NCBI GenBank assembly: GCA_902729315.2
Contig: LR746276.1
Location: 4,820,669 to 4,884,668 of the forward strand
Length of the DNA: 64,000 nt
Direction of reading: 5' to 3'
Source of the DNA: Spirodela intermedia
Taxonomy: Eukaryota > Streptophyta > Magnoliopsida > Alismatales > Araceae
A program made the translations under genes and the position numbers. Each line of letters opens with the position of its first letter. Position 1 is the first letter of the stretch. The notes under the pieces were generated by a model. That model was not told where the DNA came from. It worked only from the letters and a program-made list of their open reading frames with translations, and searched no databases. Positions 1 to 12,300 of this stretch are shown here, piece after piece.

Positions 1-2966
1 GCAATAATAAAATGACACAAGATTTCAACATGGTACGAAATCACCTTGATTGGACAACATTCTCTTGCATAAACTTTCTCGCATGAATGAAAAATAATTG
101 TAAATGCCCAACGACACCCAGCTGCTCTGAACGTTCATGTTTCGTATCGAACTTAAAAATGTTTGCAAAGAATAGTTATTAAAGACATGGTATGTGACAC
201 TGACATAAAGCTGTGACTGTTACAGCAACAATAGAAGGATTGAAGTGTCTACACACTGGAAACAACTTCAAGTTTCTTGGTCAACCCAAGAGAAATTCCA
301 TTCCACCTCATTGCCTACATGACACCTACCTACAGCCTATTAGTGTGATGTGCCAACACAGTCTCATCTCCCCATTCTCCATCTGTTGATAACTGTTTCT
401 ATGCATAGGCAGTCCTCACCAATATGATCATTCCATTCTGCTCCCCCCCTTCCACCTCTTTCTGTTTCTATGACTCTCCATCTCTACTGTTTCTTTTAAG
501 GCCTTCCAGTTATAGCAGCTTCCTTGTTTGTTCCATCCCTCTGTCCGTTCCTTCTATCCCTCTGCCAGCTATATAACACTTATCCGGCGACATTTCCAGC
601 CACACTTTTGCAAGTTTTGTTTTCTTAATCTGTCAACCTATATCTTTTCTTTAATTGCTTGCTAACTTTTACTTTACTGATATTAATCTGTCTGATTATT
701 TCTTCGTATGCATATTTTACAAGTTTGCCTGTTGACCTTAAAAGCTTTCCTAACATGTACTGTTAGCTACTGGCATGCCTTTTGACAGGATAGGTTCTGT
801 CTTCACCAATTCAGTCTTATCTCCTAGCTCTACATGTAATCTATCTATCAGTATGTCTAACTCTCTCTGTCCATATGGGCTGCATTTTTTCAACTCTCTC
901 AGCCTTTTGTTTCTTTACTCATTTGTCCATACCGTTAAGTGTATCATTATGTTTAGCTGCATATTTCGATCGGTCAATTTGACTCTCTTTGATGTCTGCT
1001 CATCCATCTATCAGTACATCTGTTTACTTTACATCTATCAGTAAGCCTACCTGTATTTGCCTATCTGTCACCTCCCACTTCTGTCTATTCCGGCAGTGTA
1101 CGTGTCCTGACTGTTCCACATGCTTTGTGCCTTTCATTTCTCTATTCAACTGAAATGACTTCTTCCTATGCCTACACAGGTTACTTGAGAGAAATTTTTT
1201 CCCACCATTTATTTATCATTTCTGATCAACTAAAAGTCAGTGATTTGGTTAACAACTTTCTCTTGATACCCCTCAACCATCCAGATGGCAGGTCAAAACT
1301 TGAATTATAAACATGAGACAAAGATTGCATGGAGAACTAAGATCAAGCAAAAAAACCGAGAATGATGAAACTTAAATATATCACCCCAAACAAAAGCAAT
1401 TCAAAAAAGGCTAGCTGTGTAACATCTATCCAGATGACGCACTTAAAAAGCTTGATCGTCATGCAGCACATGTGGTCAATCAACCAGTTATCATTGAATT
1501 GTAATAATCCGCTGAGCCAATGGAATATAACAAAAGAAATCTTTCAAAGATATTTCAAAAAGAGGTCTGTTTCAGCATGGCACACATGCTGGTTTAAATG
1601 CTACTATTGTAAAGAGAACCCAATTTTTGAAGTACATACTTGCTCCTCAGTTATCTGGAGAAAGGACATTGAGTAAAACACCAGCTCTTTGACATTTCTT
1701 CCAAGAATCTATCAAGAGAATTCATCAAAAATTTAAATAAGAATTTCGTTGACCTAAAGACAGGACATTGCAGGGAAACAGTGCAAAACAGATTACTCTA
1801 CGACTTATTTTGAAGCCAAACTTTTACTTTTGTGAATCGAGAGCTGCCCACCAGCGTCAATAAAAATTCAAATAACTGGCAACCAAAAGACCAAAGGGTT
1901 AGCTGAATACAGGAAGATAGGACTAATAATTATGGCTGAGATACAAGCATTCCACAAAGGGTTTGCCTCAACCTCAAGCAACTAGGTGAAATGTAGGCAT
2001 ATGAAGATGCTCTCCAAGGCTTTGGCACATGATTATTGATGCAAAAACAACTGCTATAGCGTAAAAATTTATAGGGTAATACTTCCAATAGAATTTGCAC
2101 AGATGAAACAATAAATCGAGCGGCAGGTTGACAGTCCAAGTGATATAACCGCATTGTAAGGAACGAATCCAATAGCCAGCAATGGTTGTCCATAGGAAGC
2201 AATATTCAATAAAAATGACAAAAGAAAAGACGGCTCATATGAAGTAACAAAATATAACAAGGACTTAATGGAATTTATTTTATGTTAAAAAAATGAAACG
2301 AAACAATGGATTCGAAATTATGAACTTTTACTAAATCTTGAGGATCCCTAAAGGTGAGTAAAAGAACAAATAACAAATTCGCACCTAGCATCATCTAAAC
2401 GAAAGTGATAATGGAGAGTTGCGCACTCTCTGCTGGCATAAACATGAGCATTGATCATACTAGAAGAATGTTCTAATCAAGATATTTTGAGAACTTTGCC
2501 TCAGGTTGGAAGTCCAACTAAAGAAATGTTTTAACAAGAATGCACTTTAAATTGAGCCCGAAAAAACAAATGTCTTGGTCAGAAGTTTTAAGGCTATGTA
2601 AGAATTCAAGGAGAAAATCAGGAAACAGATGGAGATCCCATACTCCACAAGCACGAAACACAAATGGTAAGTGTAAGCTACAATTGCCTTCGAGGATTTA
2701 TTGAACATCTGCTAGTGTTAACATAGATATTAAGAAAACTAGCATATATCCACTTACATTTAGATTACAAGTTGAGGAGGATAAACCCAACACATTGCAT
2801 ATTTGAAAATTCCTCTTTTTTAAACCATTTGGTAACAAAAAGAAACATTGTCGGTAAATGTCATATCAATACATTTTTTTAAGTTTAATTAAATCGCCCT
2901 AACAATCAAGGGCAAGATTCTTTTAGCAAATCTCACTTGCTATGTATGCAAAAAAGAAACACTTGC
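1..2966. other. Non-coding stretch downstream of the last visible importin-9 exon
   Basis: I find no importin-9 exon here, although about two thirds of the protein is still to come after position 2967. I looked on the minus strand for the family's next block, which reads roughly LFEFLSTIV, and did not see it. Bases 380-1100 are pyrimidine-rich, simple-looking sequence. The short reading frames on both strands (for example 775-1044, 1362-1676, 1930-2202) have no recognisable motifs. The stretch is best read as part of a long intron, or as foreign DNA that has cut the gene off. Confidence 0.5.
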
Positions 2967-2970
2967 CTGA
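2960..2970 (-). other. Second GC 5' splice site (CAG|GCAAGT) ending importin-9 exon 9
   Basis: After KSLESFIIQ the sequence reads CAG|GCAAGT, identical to the donor of the preceding intron. The family protein continues with LFEF after this glutamine, so an intron must begin here. The matching acceptor is not visible in the window, so this call rests on the donor and on the family alignment only. Confidence 0.7.
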
Positions 2971-5054
2971 ATGATAAAAGACTCAAGACTTTTTTCTGAA
3001 CCATCAGAATCAAAAATCCCTGCATGGGGATCCTCAGCACCTTGGATCAAGGATAACTGGTATACTTTTAGACATGAAACAAAAGTCTGCCACAAAGGAT
3101 GATAAAAAACTGCATGAAATAAAAAACAAAAATTTCGTTGGTAAAATGAACAAGTTCAAAGAAAGCCATAGTCCAGCCATAGTCCAGCCATAGTCTGAGT
3201 GTTTGGTGTACACTTGCCTGCGAATTCCTCTTCCATCAGGTCAGGAAAATTTTGAACAAATTGTGTTAAGCACTTAAGAACCTGATACATGAAAAGATCA
3301 GGGCATTTAAAATCAAATCGTGCGACCAAAAGATGATGTCATAACTTTACAAATATAGAAAAAAAATGAGAAGACCCACCTCCATTCTTATACTCCAGTC
3401 ATCAGGATCTTCGGAATCCACTGGAGGTTGCAAAATAATGGCAAATAGCTCCACCCATGATTTTAGCATGGGCACCATGAGCATCCTTGTTTCTGTCTGA
3501 AGAAACAGAATCTCAGCATATCAGCATGGACAGAAATTGGCATTAGTATGTGTATAAGATTCCTAGAACGAAAGAAACAGATTTAAGCAAGTAGAAATTA
3601 AGCCGCATACCCAATACACACCGCTCATTGATGCCAAAACTGAAGTACAAGAGTGAAAAATTGATAGAGCCTTGGAACGCTGTGGTTTTCCGTATAACTG
3701 CATTAAATCGTTTGGAAATGTAAGTATGGCTAATGTAACATCACTTAGAAAGGCACATTTTGATGATAGCACTAAAACTTGAAAATTAACAGATACATCA
3801 GGCAAAGATTGATTGGAAGGATTAATGCAAGCACAAAGCTTTGCAATCCAATTGAATGATATAACCAAAAGAAATAACTGGGCTGTATAAAACTAACATT
3901 GGGGGTTGATAGAATTTTGTGCAATTGAGGAAACAAAATTGGCACCAGTTTTGGCACCATTGAATCATCTAAATCATCAGAGAGAAGAGCCAAGCTTCTT
4001 AAAGCTCCTCCAACTGCAAAGAAGGAAAACCAAGAATAAGCAGCTAAAGACGTACGGTATAAGTACAAGGATATGAAGTATTCAACTAAGGATGTAGTTG
4101 AAGCTCAACTAAGATTCTACCTCCACTCATATTAGATTGATTGCTGAGTAGCTTCAAAAGGCATGGCAGCAAATCAGGCCAATCCTCAGGCCAGTCATAA
4201 TGTGCAATGGATGCCACAGCCATGGCAATAGCTGTACGCAATTTCCCATGATGATCATCCAAGGAGAAGAGAAGATGTTCACGTATAGATGCCTGAAATT
4301 TCATCCAAGAGCAGAGTAGATGATAAATATTTAGATACCAATCAAGGCAATGAGAAACTGTACGGTCACAGTGACAATAAACAACAGTCCTTTGAAGCAG
4401 ATTATGAAAAAGAGCACCTCATCTATCCAACCATAACGAAATCCAAGGTGTAATGTACATGGACGTAGATATAGGAAACTAGAATAAAAGGACCTTCTCT
4501 GTCGGAGAAACAACAGGATGAACGAAATTCTCTTCATCCTCCTGCCAGTGCTGCTTAATAAACTGCTTAAGCAGAACTGCTGCCAAGTGAATCGCGTCAA
4601 GTTCAACATATAGGAGAAACTCAAAGCATATAACAAGCAAACAAGAAACTCAGAACAATAGAGATCTCCACAACCGAGTGAAGCTACAATAGAAGGATAT
4701 CTGGCGCAGTCCAAATGGCACATCTTTGTTCACCGCAATCCTAGCCAGAGCAATTCCAAATCCTGTGAAATCAAAAAAGCAATATCATTATCTCACCAAA
4801 TGTCCAGCCGCAATGTCCATATTCTGTAACTGGTGTGTGTACTTCAAACAGGGTGATGAGGACCAGACAAACGCCAATGTGACAATGATCATCAGAGAAG
4901 TAATAGTATAGGAACCATAATTGATACCTGGCTGTAGAGAAGCTTGGTGGAGCGAAGCCTCGGCGAAAGTTCTCACATCGTGGTTTGGATCCAGAGTGGC
5001 GTTAAGGCAGTTGAGCAGCCATTGCTGATCCTGGTCCCCGAGGCCGGTAGCCAT
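2967..5054 (-). CDS. Importin-9 (importin-beta family nuclear import receptor), 5' part, nine exons
   Basis: Importin-9 type karyopherins carry cargo such as histones and ribosomal proteins through nuclear pores under Ran control. The visible exons are 4928-5054, 4701-4762, 4494-4586, 4121-4292, 3898-4013, 3611-3697, 3380-3496, 3218-3281 and 2967-3109. They join in frame to 327 residues of an expected 1,020 or so. The ATG at 5054 opens MATGLGDQDQQWLLNC, followed by an importin N-terminal repeat with FAEASLHQASLQPG, FGLRQ, LAAVLLKQFIKQHW, then HYDWPEDWPDLLPCLLKLL, LVPILFPQLH, SEDPDDWSIRMEVLKCL and FVQNFPDL. These blocks match the plant At1g26170-type importin as I remember it. Intron phases all agree with the joined frame. 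One intron is AT-AC and two donors are GC. The gene must continue left of 2967, but no later exon is visible in the window, so it is either partial at the edge or truncated. Confidence 0.9.
3110..3217 (-). other. GC-AG intron in the importin-9 gene
   Basis: Exon 8 ends ...EEEFA plus one base, and exon 9 begins VFYHPLWQTF. The junction that preserves the frame uses the donor CAG|GCAAGT, the strong consensus of GC-AG introns, and the acceptor ATGCAG. The nearest GT lies four bases further in and would shift the frame into nonsense. Confidence 0.85.
4587..4700 (-). other. U12-type AT-AC intron in the importin-9 gene
   Basis: Joining GLRQ (ending at 4701) to LAAVLL (starting at 4586) in frame forces an intron whose first bases are ATATCCTT and whose last are AC. 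ATATCCTT is the consensus 5' site of minor-spliceosome AT-AC introns. The core CTTGAC, matching the U12 branch consensus CTTRAC, ends about ten bases before the 3' end, which is the expected spacing. No GT donor in this interval keeps the frame and the family sequence. The intron is 114 bases long. Confidence 0.9.
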
Positions 5055-6984
5055 CCGCCGACGCCGATCAGAAACGGGCTTCCCGACGGATCAGGTAGCG
5101 CCCGCGGGGCCAGGGCAGCCCCCAGGAGTAAGACTATCAGAAGTTCGAGGCCGGAGCTGCGATGAAGAGGTTGTCTCCTGAAAACCCTCTAGGGCTTTAC
5201 CTTCCTCCGAAGAATTGATGGCAAGCCCGTTTTGAAGGGGCGCCCTTATATCTGGAGAAGGGGCGCCAAAGGCTCCCCTTTCTCTCGGAAGGTGCATATA
5301 GGTGGAAAAGGCCAGACTTTGAAGAGGTTTTGGCCTGGAAACCCTCGTCTTTTTCTCTGGCCATACATAGAAATATTTTTATTAGGATGAACTGTTACGT
5401 CTTGTAATGGCAACTCTGACCACACTCTTTAGGGAGGGGTTGACTGTTAGACGTACGATTTCACTACCTATTTTGACCCATACGAGCAGCATGATTATAA
5501 TTCCCCAACCTCCCCAAAGGATGAAATATCCACTTTTTGTAATTTTTCCAAATATCCACTTTTAGAGAAAAACCAGTATTTATAAGCAGAGTTAAAAATA
5601 ATTTAAAAAAGAATATTATTATAGAACATTAATTGATCCTCTAAAGTTAGTCCACAACTTATATAGAAAAATTAATCATTTATTATGTAGAAAAGTCAAT
5701 TTGAAGGTAAGTCCAGGTATAATCTAAGCTCATAAATGTCAATCATTATAATGTGTCTACAACCTAAATTGCTTCAAAATGAGGCTAATAAAATTTTATG
5801 AGAAATAAAGTAAAAAATAATGGATTGTGATCGTGGAAATGTAAAAATTTAATTGTTCGCCAACTCAAAAATATTGAATGCACATTAATATGGTGAATGA
5901 ATCATAAAAAAGTGAAATGAACATTTTATTGAATGAAGCATAAAAAATCCAAAGTAGCCAAGAAATTCCAAGGTCAGCTAGAAAATAAATTATCAGTCTT
6001 ATGCTAACCATTTATAAAATATTGTTTATAATAAGTCCATGTGGTGGTACAATGTCAACATTAATTAGTAAAAAAATGGCAAGTCAACCACTAGAGTTGC
6101 TATTAGCATTCAAGATTTTACAACTCCATGGGTACTTATCTCTTTGTCAGGCCCAGCCTATTACTCTTCGTCTTGTCTCACCAAGTAGCATGAATGACCG
6201 CCCTCATGTACCACGACCACCCCCACCACCGGGTTAGCTCTGTAGAGGAAGTGGTCTCGTCACATGCATTCCCACCATTGATTGGACAAGCCCATCTCAA
6301 TGTCTACGTTGATAGTTGGACCGCTCTAGAACAATTCTTGGGCCGGTGACAGCCAGATATTCCCTACATTCACTCTCTAACTTACTATAAACAGCCGCAT
6401 TCATATCTTAAGTAGTCTATTTGGATTACAGATCCCCTCACGCTGTTGCCTTCAAATGGCTGCATACAGTGGACAAACTTAAAAGATTCTCTTTACAATG
6501 GGTTATTTTATCCTTTCTCGTTGATCACAGAAAGGGAAGAAAAGAAAGAACAAGATGCTGCTGATAGATTATCTGATCATGTGAGTCACCAGTAATGGCA
6601 ATTGCCTCTTTGACCTTTTCATCCCGTTTTGTCAACGCCATTACCAATGCAGAGTTCTCTCAGTCAGTCACTATTGAAGTATTTCCTGAATCCGCGTACG
6701 TACGTATCTTTATACTTTTCATACATAACAATCAGATTTTCCTTCTCATTTCATAGGCACGGGAGTATTGGGTGGGCAGGTGCTTAGGGGCGTTGTTAAG
6801 GCCATCCCATTTTGAGCATTCATATGGAAAGCAAGCTGTGGGCCTGATCATTTAAAAGTTCGAGCCGGGCCTCAATACTTACTGGGAGGATCAGGTTTAA
6901 GTCATGGTCCCTGAATCTTGTCTGCTCGTGTGCACAGAAGGGGGTGAGCTTCGGCCCTTGTTCCGTCTAATTTTTGTCTATCTT
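5055..6984. other. Importin-9 5' flank and intergenic DNA
   Basis: Bases 5055-5330 are GC-rich and must hold the 5' UTR and promoter of the minus-strand importin-9 gene. Reading frames there on either strand are short and unlike any family I know. From 5400 to 6980 the sequence is AT-rich, with no exon, RNA gene or clear repeat that I can recognise. Confidence 0.4.
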
Positions 6985-7085
6985 TTCTTGTCTGCTCGTG
7001 TCTTCTTCCTTCACTTGGGCTTCCGGAGCATTACTTCACTCCCTCTCTCTCCGTCTGTTTAGTTATCGTCCCCCCCAGCTACTAG

Positions 7086-7126
<41 letters not shown>

Positions 7127-7560
7127 GCATTTCTGTCTCTAACTCTCCCTCGTCGCTTAATAATTGAAGCCATCGGGTATTTAGGGTCGTTGTCGTATAC
7201 GGTTTGAAGTCATCTACTATACTCTCTCTCTATCTCTCTCTCTCTCTCTCTCGTCGCCTAATCAGTGTACCGACAGAGAATTTAGGGTTGCTATGATATA
7301 AGCTAAGTCATCTACTCGCTTGCTCTTTCTCATCACTTGACAAGTATATGGTTGTTGTCGTATATATTTCAGGGGATTTAGGGTCTTTTGGCACTGGGTA
7401 TTGCACGAGTTCCATCGGGTCATCAGTCCCACTTACGATTAGCTCACATTTCGACTATATAATAGCGATGAGAAAGTCGTTTATACGCTTCTTCGAAAGT
7501 CATCTACTCTCTCTCTCACTCTTTTGGCTTAATGAATGCAGCGATAAGGCATATTTATGG
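6985..7560 (-). repeat. Orphan copy of the DUF1262 promoter minisatellite (duplication unit 1)
   Basis: CT tracts alternate with degenerate units containing CGTCGCTTAATAA, a (A/G)TTTAGGGT-like core and GAAGTCATCTACT. The same alternation lies directly upstream of the DUF1262 copies at 28.5-29.2 and 34.5-34.9 kb, in the same orientation. A minus-strand DUF1262 copy would therefore be expected to the left, but none is present between 5.0 and 7.0 kb. I infer a promoter left behind after loss of its gene. Confidence 0.6.
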
Positions 7561-7965
7561 TAGTGAGCCTAGACCAGCAAACCCTTGTTTTATTTTAGCA
7601 AGATCATTCACCTAGACCAGCAAACCCTCGTGCGAGCCTCCTTGGCTCTATGTGTGTCATGCTTGTGCTGATGCTTGCCACATCATGACGATGCATATCT
7701 TCTATACATGTCTATGCTTGTAGTAACTTCAAAGTTCACAGGCACCTCTAATGAACCTTGATCTTCCATACCAATACTGTCCACTTAAAGCTGCACATAT
7801 AAGTGTGTCAACCTTCTATGGTTCATCTTGATGCACACCTCTTATGTGCATTCATGCTTCTGTTAGTATGCCCATTCTGTACATAGGATCATCCAAATGA
7901 ATGTGCATAACAGCTTAAATGTATTCACATGAAGATGTCCACATGGATAAATTACATTAGCCCAT
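7561..7965. other. Spacer with no recognised gene
   Basis: A short internal repeat of CTAGACCAGCAAACCCT occurs at about 7570 and 7612. Nothing else is recognised before the LTR-like element. Confidence 0.35.
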
Positions 7966-9713
7966 TGATAAATCTTTATTATGATGAGATAAGAATTAAC
8001 TAATAATATAGTCTTAGCCTTAATTCATGACAAATAGACTTATATTTATGTTAAATTGTGAAAAGTGATTTTTAGTTGGTTAATGTGAATTTTTTTTCTA
8101 ATTATGTGATTTTATAAGAATTTATATAATTTTTCTAAAATCATATTTTTGAGATAAATTAAATAAATAAATAAAATAAAAAATTAGAAAAAGGGAGGAA
8201 CCTATTAACTAGTTGGGCCCACAAGTGGGTCAGAAGTATAGTTAGGTTGAGTCACGAGCAAAGGGCTTGAGCGACTAAGGGACTAATAAAGGACACGTGT
8301 GTCACTCCTATTTCATATCATCGATGCCTAATTGACTATGAGGTAAGGAGTTGTCATACACACGAGAAAAGGACATATTGATCACCAAATCTCATATTAC
8401 TATATATTTAACTCAAGATGTGGGAAACAACTGATGTGAGACTAAATTAGCAATCATGAAAGGTTTTCAATGAGTTTAATACCTACAACACCTCTTGTTT
8501 ACGAGAAGTAGATACCCTTATGATGTCACTTTATAAGACTATGTGTATACTTATTTCACTCTCTCTCATGTAGATAGGTGACTTATGAAGATTCGAATTC
8601 TACTAGAGCTAAAACTTATTTTTTTGTCTAATTAAATCATAATTTTTCTATAGATTATCAGTGAATAATTAAGTCATTAGAATTACTCAATCATCAATGA
8701 AAATCTTATTAACATGATTCGCAAAATAACATTATTGAAATTGCCGAATGGTGTCATCATCAACAAAAGGACGATTGATTGATGAATCTATCAAGTAAAT
8801 TATCTCTGAATGATCAATGAACAAGTTGTCATTAAGAATAAGATGATCGATCAAAAAACTTGTAGCCATCTCTTGAGAGCATACTAGATTCACAAAGTCA
8901 TCATTTTTCTATTCCACTAAGTGATAGTCAAAAAACTACCTATGTCGTCTATGTCCAAAGCGAGCCTTTGAGACTATGGACATTGTACAATATTCCTTCT
9001 AAATACTCAGAAATCTAACGAATTGTCATCGCGATATTGAAACTTTATTTTATCATTTTCTAACTAGTTTAACTTCCACTATCATTTTTTAGACTCCAAA
9101 AAGAGATCTAGTGAATGCTTAGATCATCTATGTCTAAATAGAACATTTGAGGATGTGGACATCATTCAATAATCTTTCTAAATATATAAAATTCTGAAGA
9201 TCATTCTCACGAAGTCGAAACTCTACTTTTCATATTTTTAACTTAATTTTTACTTTATTTAGTGATATTTTGTGTGATTTCAAGTTTCGAAACCATCTTT
9301 CATTTAATTACGATTACTTTGACTTTTATAGATCTTAATTTGACCAATTAATCTTTTATAATCGCATATGCAAAGATCACCAAGTGAAATTATATTTTTG
9401 CTCAATTTATATTAATTAGGTCATTGATGTCATCTTGACATCCGCACTATTATTTTTCGTAAATTTAAAATATATTTTATTCTTATATTTAGTCAAAAAA
9501 TCATAAAAAAATATATTCTTTACAGAAAATTCTAAAATATTATTTTACATCTTTATGATCGACTTAGAAATTGCCTACTACTTTTGAAACTTTTACTAAA
9601 TTAGAATTGATATATCTTGTAGAAATACTTATAAATATCTGAAAATTGATATCTTCTAATTTAATAGGTATTTAAATTTGTGTGATTTAATATACAATGA
9701 CTAAGTCACATCA
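7966..9713 (+). mobile_element. Solo-type LTR (plus orientation), same family as 40730-42452
   Basis: The element starts TGATAAATC and ends CTAAGTCACATCA, the terminal TG...CA pattern of LTRs. Along its length it matches the copies at 40730-42452 and, in reverse, at 50776-52413. Shared blocks include the tract around AATAGACTTATATTTATG near the start, the ACGTGTG-containing region at about 8290, and the AATTGATATATC block near the end. There is no coding sequence, no adjacent internal region and no clear target-site duplication. A CpG-rich motif seen in other copies appears here as TpG/CpA, which suggests age and methylation decay. Confidence 0.7.
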
Positions 9714-9824
9714 CTAATTTAATTATATTTTTATAATGCCATTTTATAAAATTAAAGTTAGAAATTATACTTGTAAATATTCATAAATGGGAAATTTAAT
9801 TATGATGCATAAAGTTATTTGTGA

Positions 9825-10001
9825 AAAAAATACCTAGCTTTTTTATATTTTGAATTATTCCTATTACAAGTAATTAATGGCATAAATAACTATGATATAG
9901 TTCAGAAACCAATAGCAATTGTATTGGCATTATGCCCAAGTGAGGAGGAACCCAAGGAGATGGGTGGATTGAATGAGAGAGAGGGCGAGGGAGAGGGAGA
10001 T

Positions 10002-10032
<31 letters not shown>

Positions 10033-10890
10033 GATAGAGGCCATTGATGCCCTTAAAAAAATGCAATTTAATCCAAATCCAAAAGCTAAAAGCTCAATTT
10101 AACTACCTCAATTGTCGGCAACTACATGTTCACATGACATATAAAACAGATTAGATAAAATATTTCACCCTTAACTTAATGTTTGGCATGTTAGAACCTC
10201 GTCCTCTATTAGAGAATGTATCCATGGAAAAATCTTCTCAAGCCTTTTCATATGGTCTCTATAGTCAATCACCATGCATTGATGCCATACTTAGCTCTTT
10301 ATGGCCACATTAAAGGAAGGTTCATGTAGTTTTAATTACAAAAGAGATTGTCTACCATTCAAGAATGAGTGGAAATTTTCATCAAATAAGTTCTATAAAT
10401 ATGCATGTTTCATAAGCTCATAGACTTGCAATTAACTATGGTTCATGTTAGTAATTTTTTATTAACTATGGTTCACGTTATGATAAATGTCACACCATTG
10501 TAAAATAATAATCAAATGAATATTGATACATGGACATGTGTTGTGGATTCATTGCTGAAAAGTATGGAAATGGATGACTCAAGACCTAAAACAAAGAATT
10601 ATATTGGCCTTTCTTTCTGACAAGCACATTGGTGCTCCAAGAAATTGAATAATTATCAACATAAAAATCTTTAACCCTAATATTACTAAAGTAGGATGAT
10701 TGTTAAAATTAATTAGAAATTAGATATTTAATGAGATGTTCATAAATATATTACTTCATGGTCAGCAAATTTATGAAGTTATTATGATCTCAAGTCTAAA
10801 TCTTTGTTTGTGACTGAAGATAAATAAGCCAAGACTTGATCAAGCCAAGAGGACAGAAATATGTTGGAGAGTGTGATCATGAGGAAGAAG
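9825..10890. repeat. Segmental duplication unit 1: intergenic DNA plus FTSHI3 last-exon region
   Basis: From about 9858 (TTCCTATTACAAGTAATTAA) through the marker CAAGTGAGGAGGAACC, a GA-rich tract at 9976-10037 and the FTSHI3-like block, this segment parallels 18.1-22.7, 29.5-31.5 and 35.3-36.3 kb in the same order. The real FTSHI3 locus lies in the last of these. Confidence 0.7.
10171..10310 (-). pseudogene. Degraded copy of the FTSHI3 last exon (unit 1)
   Basis: It is collinear with the functional exon at 35817-35992: the same stop-codon context, GGTATCCATGGAAAAA-like block and CATTGATGCCA block. About 50 bases are missing before the exon's 5' end (it jumps from GGCCAC to ATTAAAGG), so the splice acceptor and several codons are gone. 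Intron-derived sequence continues to the right. Confidence 0.7.
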
Positions 10891-11299
10891 TGATGTGTAC
10901 TTGTCGTTGTGTTTAAATACTTATTATCTAATAATATTTATAACTAAAACTTAATAAAATATTAGTATAGATAAAAAATTTAAGTTGAATAGAGGGAGAT
11001 TGATTAATCTATCATAAAAAATTAATTTAGTTTTTATATAGAGTGATTTTAATATTTTATTATTATTTGACAGAAATAATAAAATAAAAAGGTGAGGTGA
11101 GAAGAATAAAGGAAGGGAAGTAGAGAAAAGGAGGAAAAGAGAGAGAAGAGAGAGCTCTCACGAAAGAGAGAGAAGAGATATCTCGTGAAAGAGAGAGAAA
11201 GAAAGAGGAGGAGAAAAATCTTACATGAGATAGAGAGAGAGAAATGTCTCATGAGAGAGAGGGAGACTGATCGATGGAGAGAAAAAGAGGGACATAGAT

Positions 11300-11338
<39 letters not shown>

Positions 11339-11949
11339 TCTCACAAGAGATAAAGAGAGAAGAAGAGGTCTCACGAGAGAGGGAGAGAGAGAAATAAGAT
11401 GATAATAAAGAAAGAGAAACACAATCAACCTATTTTCAAGGTGACTATGATTGTCGAATGAATGTATGCTCGAGAATTTACACACATGACATGAGGTCAA
11501 TCACAAATTATGCTTTTGATTATTTATAATACATAATAGATTTTGGTTGATCCATAGGGAAAAGTTGGTATTATGCGATGCACGAGTATTTTCTATGAAA
11601 TATTTGGGTGAGTTTAAAAACACAAAAAGGAATGAAAGAGGAAGTAGACCTAAAAACTTTTCTAGATCTTTCACAAACTCAAAATCAAAGGAAAAAAAGG
11701 GAAAATGATATGAGAAATACTATAAATTTGTGAAAAATACCTCCGCCACCAACTAGTCTACTAGCAGAGCACTAAACCTCTATTTGGGAGGGAACCCTAG
11801 ATTGTATTGGCAATTGTAGAAAATATACAGTCAGTGTGTTGAAATTTAGTGAGTGTTGAAAATTACACGGAATTGACTATTTGCAGCATTTGTAAAGAAA
11901 AAGAAATATAGAACTAAACATGTGCAAAAACTAAAACATCCAATTCAAA

Positions 11950-12300
11950 GCTTGAGAATGTAGCTGTTGTTGTTGCTATCAATAGTGTATTGTCATCATT
12001 GTCACCGCTACCGCCGTACTCGTCTCCTACTCTACGTATACGCCAAATAGGAGTTCATAGCCACAACTATTGTCACCACCACTACTGTTGTTGTCATCAT
12101 GAGTGCCGCCGCCGCTGGGCTCATCTCTTCTACTAGTCACAAAAAATGGGAGTTCGTAGCCACTATTGATGTTGCCGTCATGAGTGCCACTACTACCGTG
12201 CTCGGCCGCTTTTCTACTTGTCACACATCGATGTTAACATTGTCGTCATCCTCGTGGTTGTCACTATCATGATTTTCTATCCTTCCACTTGCCACCCTCC
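11950..12300. repeat. Short GC-rich tandem repeat of about 115 bases
   Basis: Roughly two and a half imperfect units share a GGGAGTTC(A/G)TAGCCAC block followed by (G/C)TCATGAGTGCC. The open frame across it (12027-12224, minus) is a by-product of the repeat and is not called as a gene. Confidence 0.45.

Noticed and set aside
775-1310. Small plus-strand frames in 775-1310
   Set aside because: The composition follows pyrimidine-rich simple sequence, with no motif and no exon signals.
4944-5165. Plus-strand frame over importin-9 exon 1
   Set aside because: It is antisense to the conserved importin start and has no motif.
11049-11500. Arg/Glu-rich and Ser/Leu-rich frames at 11.1-11.5 and 14.0-14.4 kb
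   Set aside because: They are translations of GA/CT tracts in the inverted arms, open on both strands.
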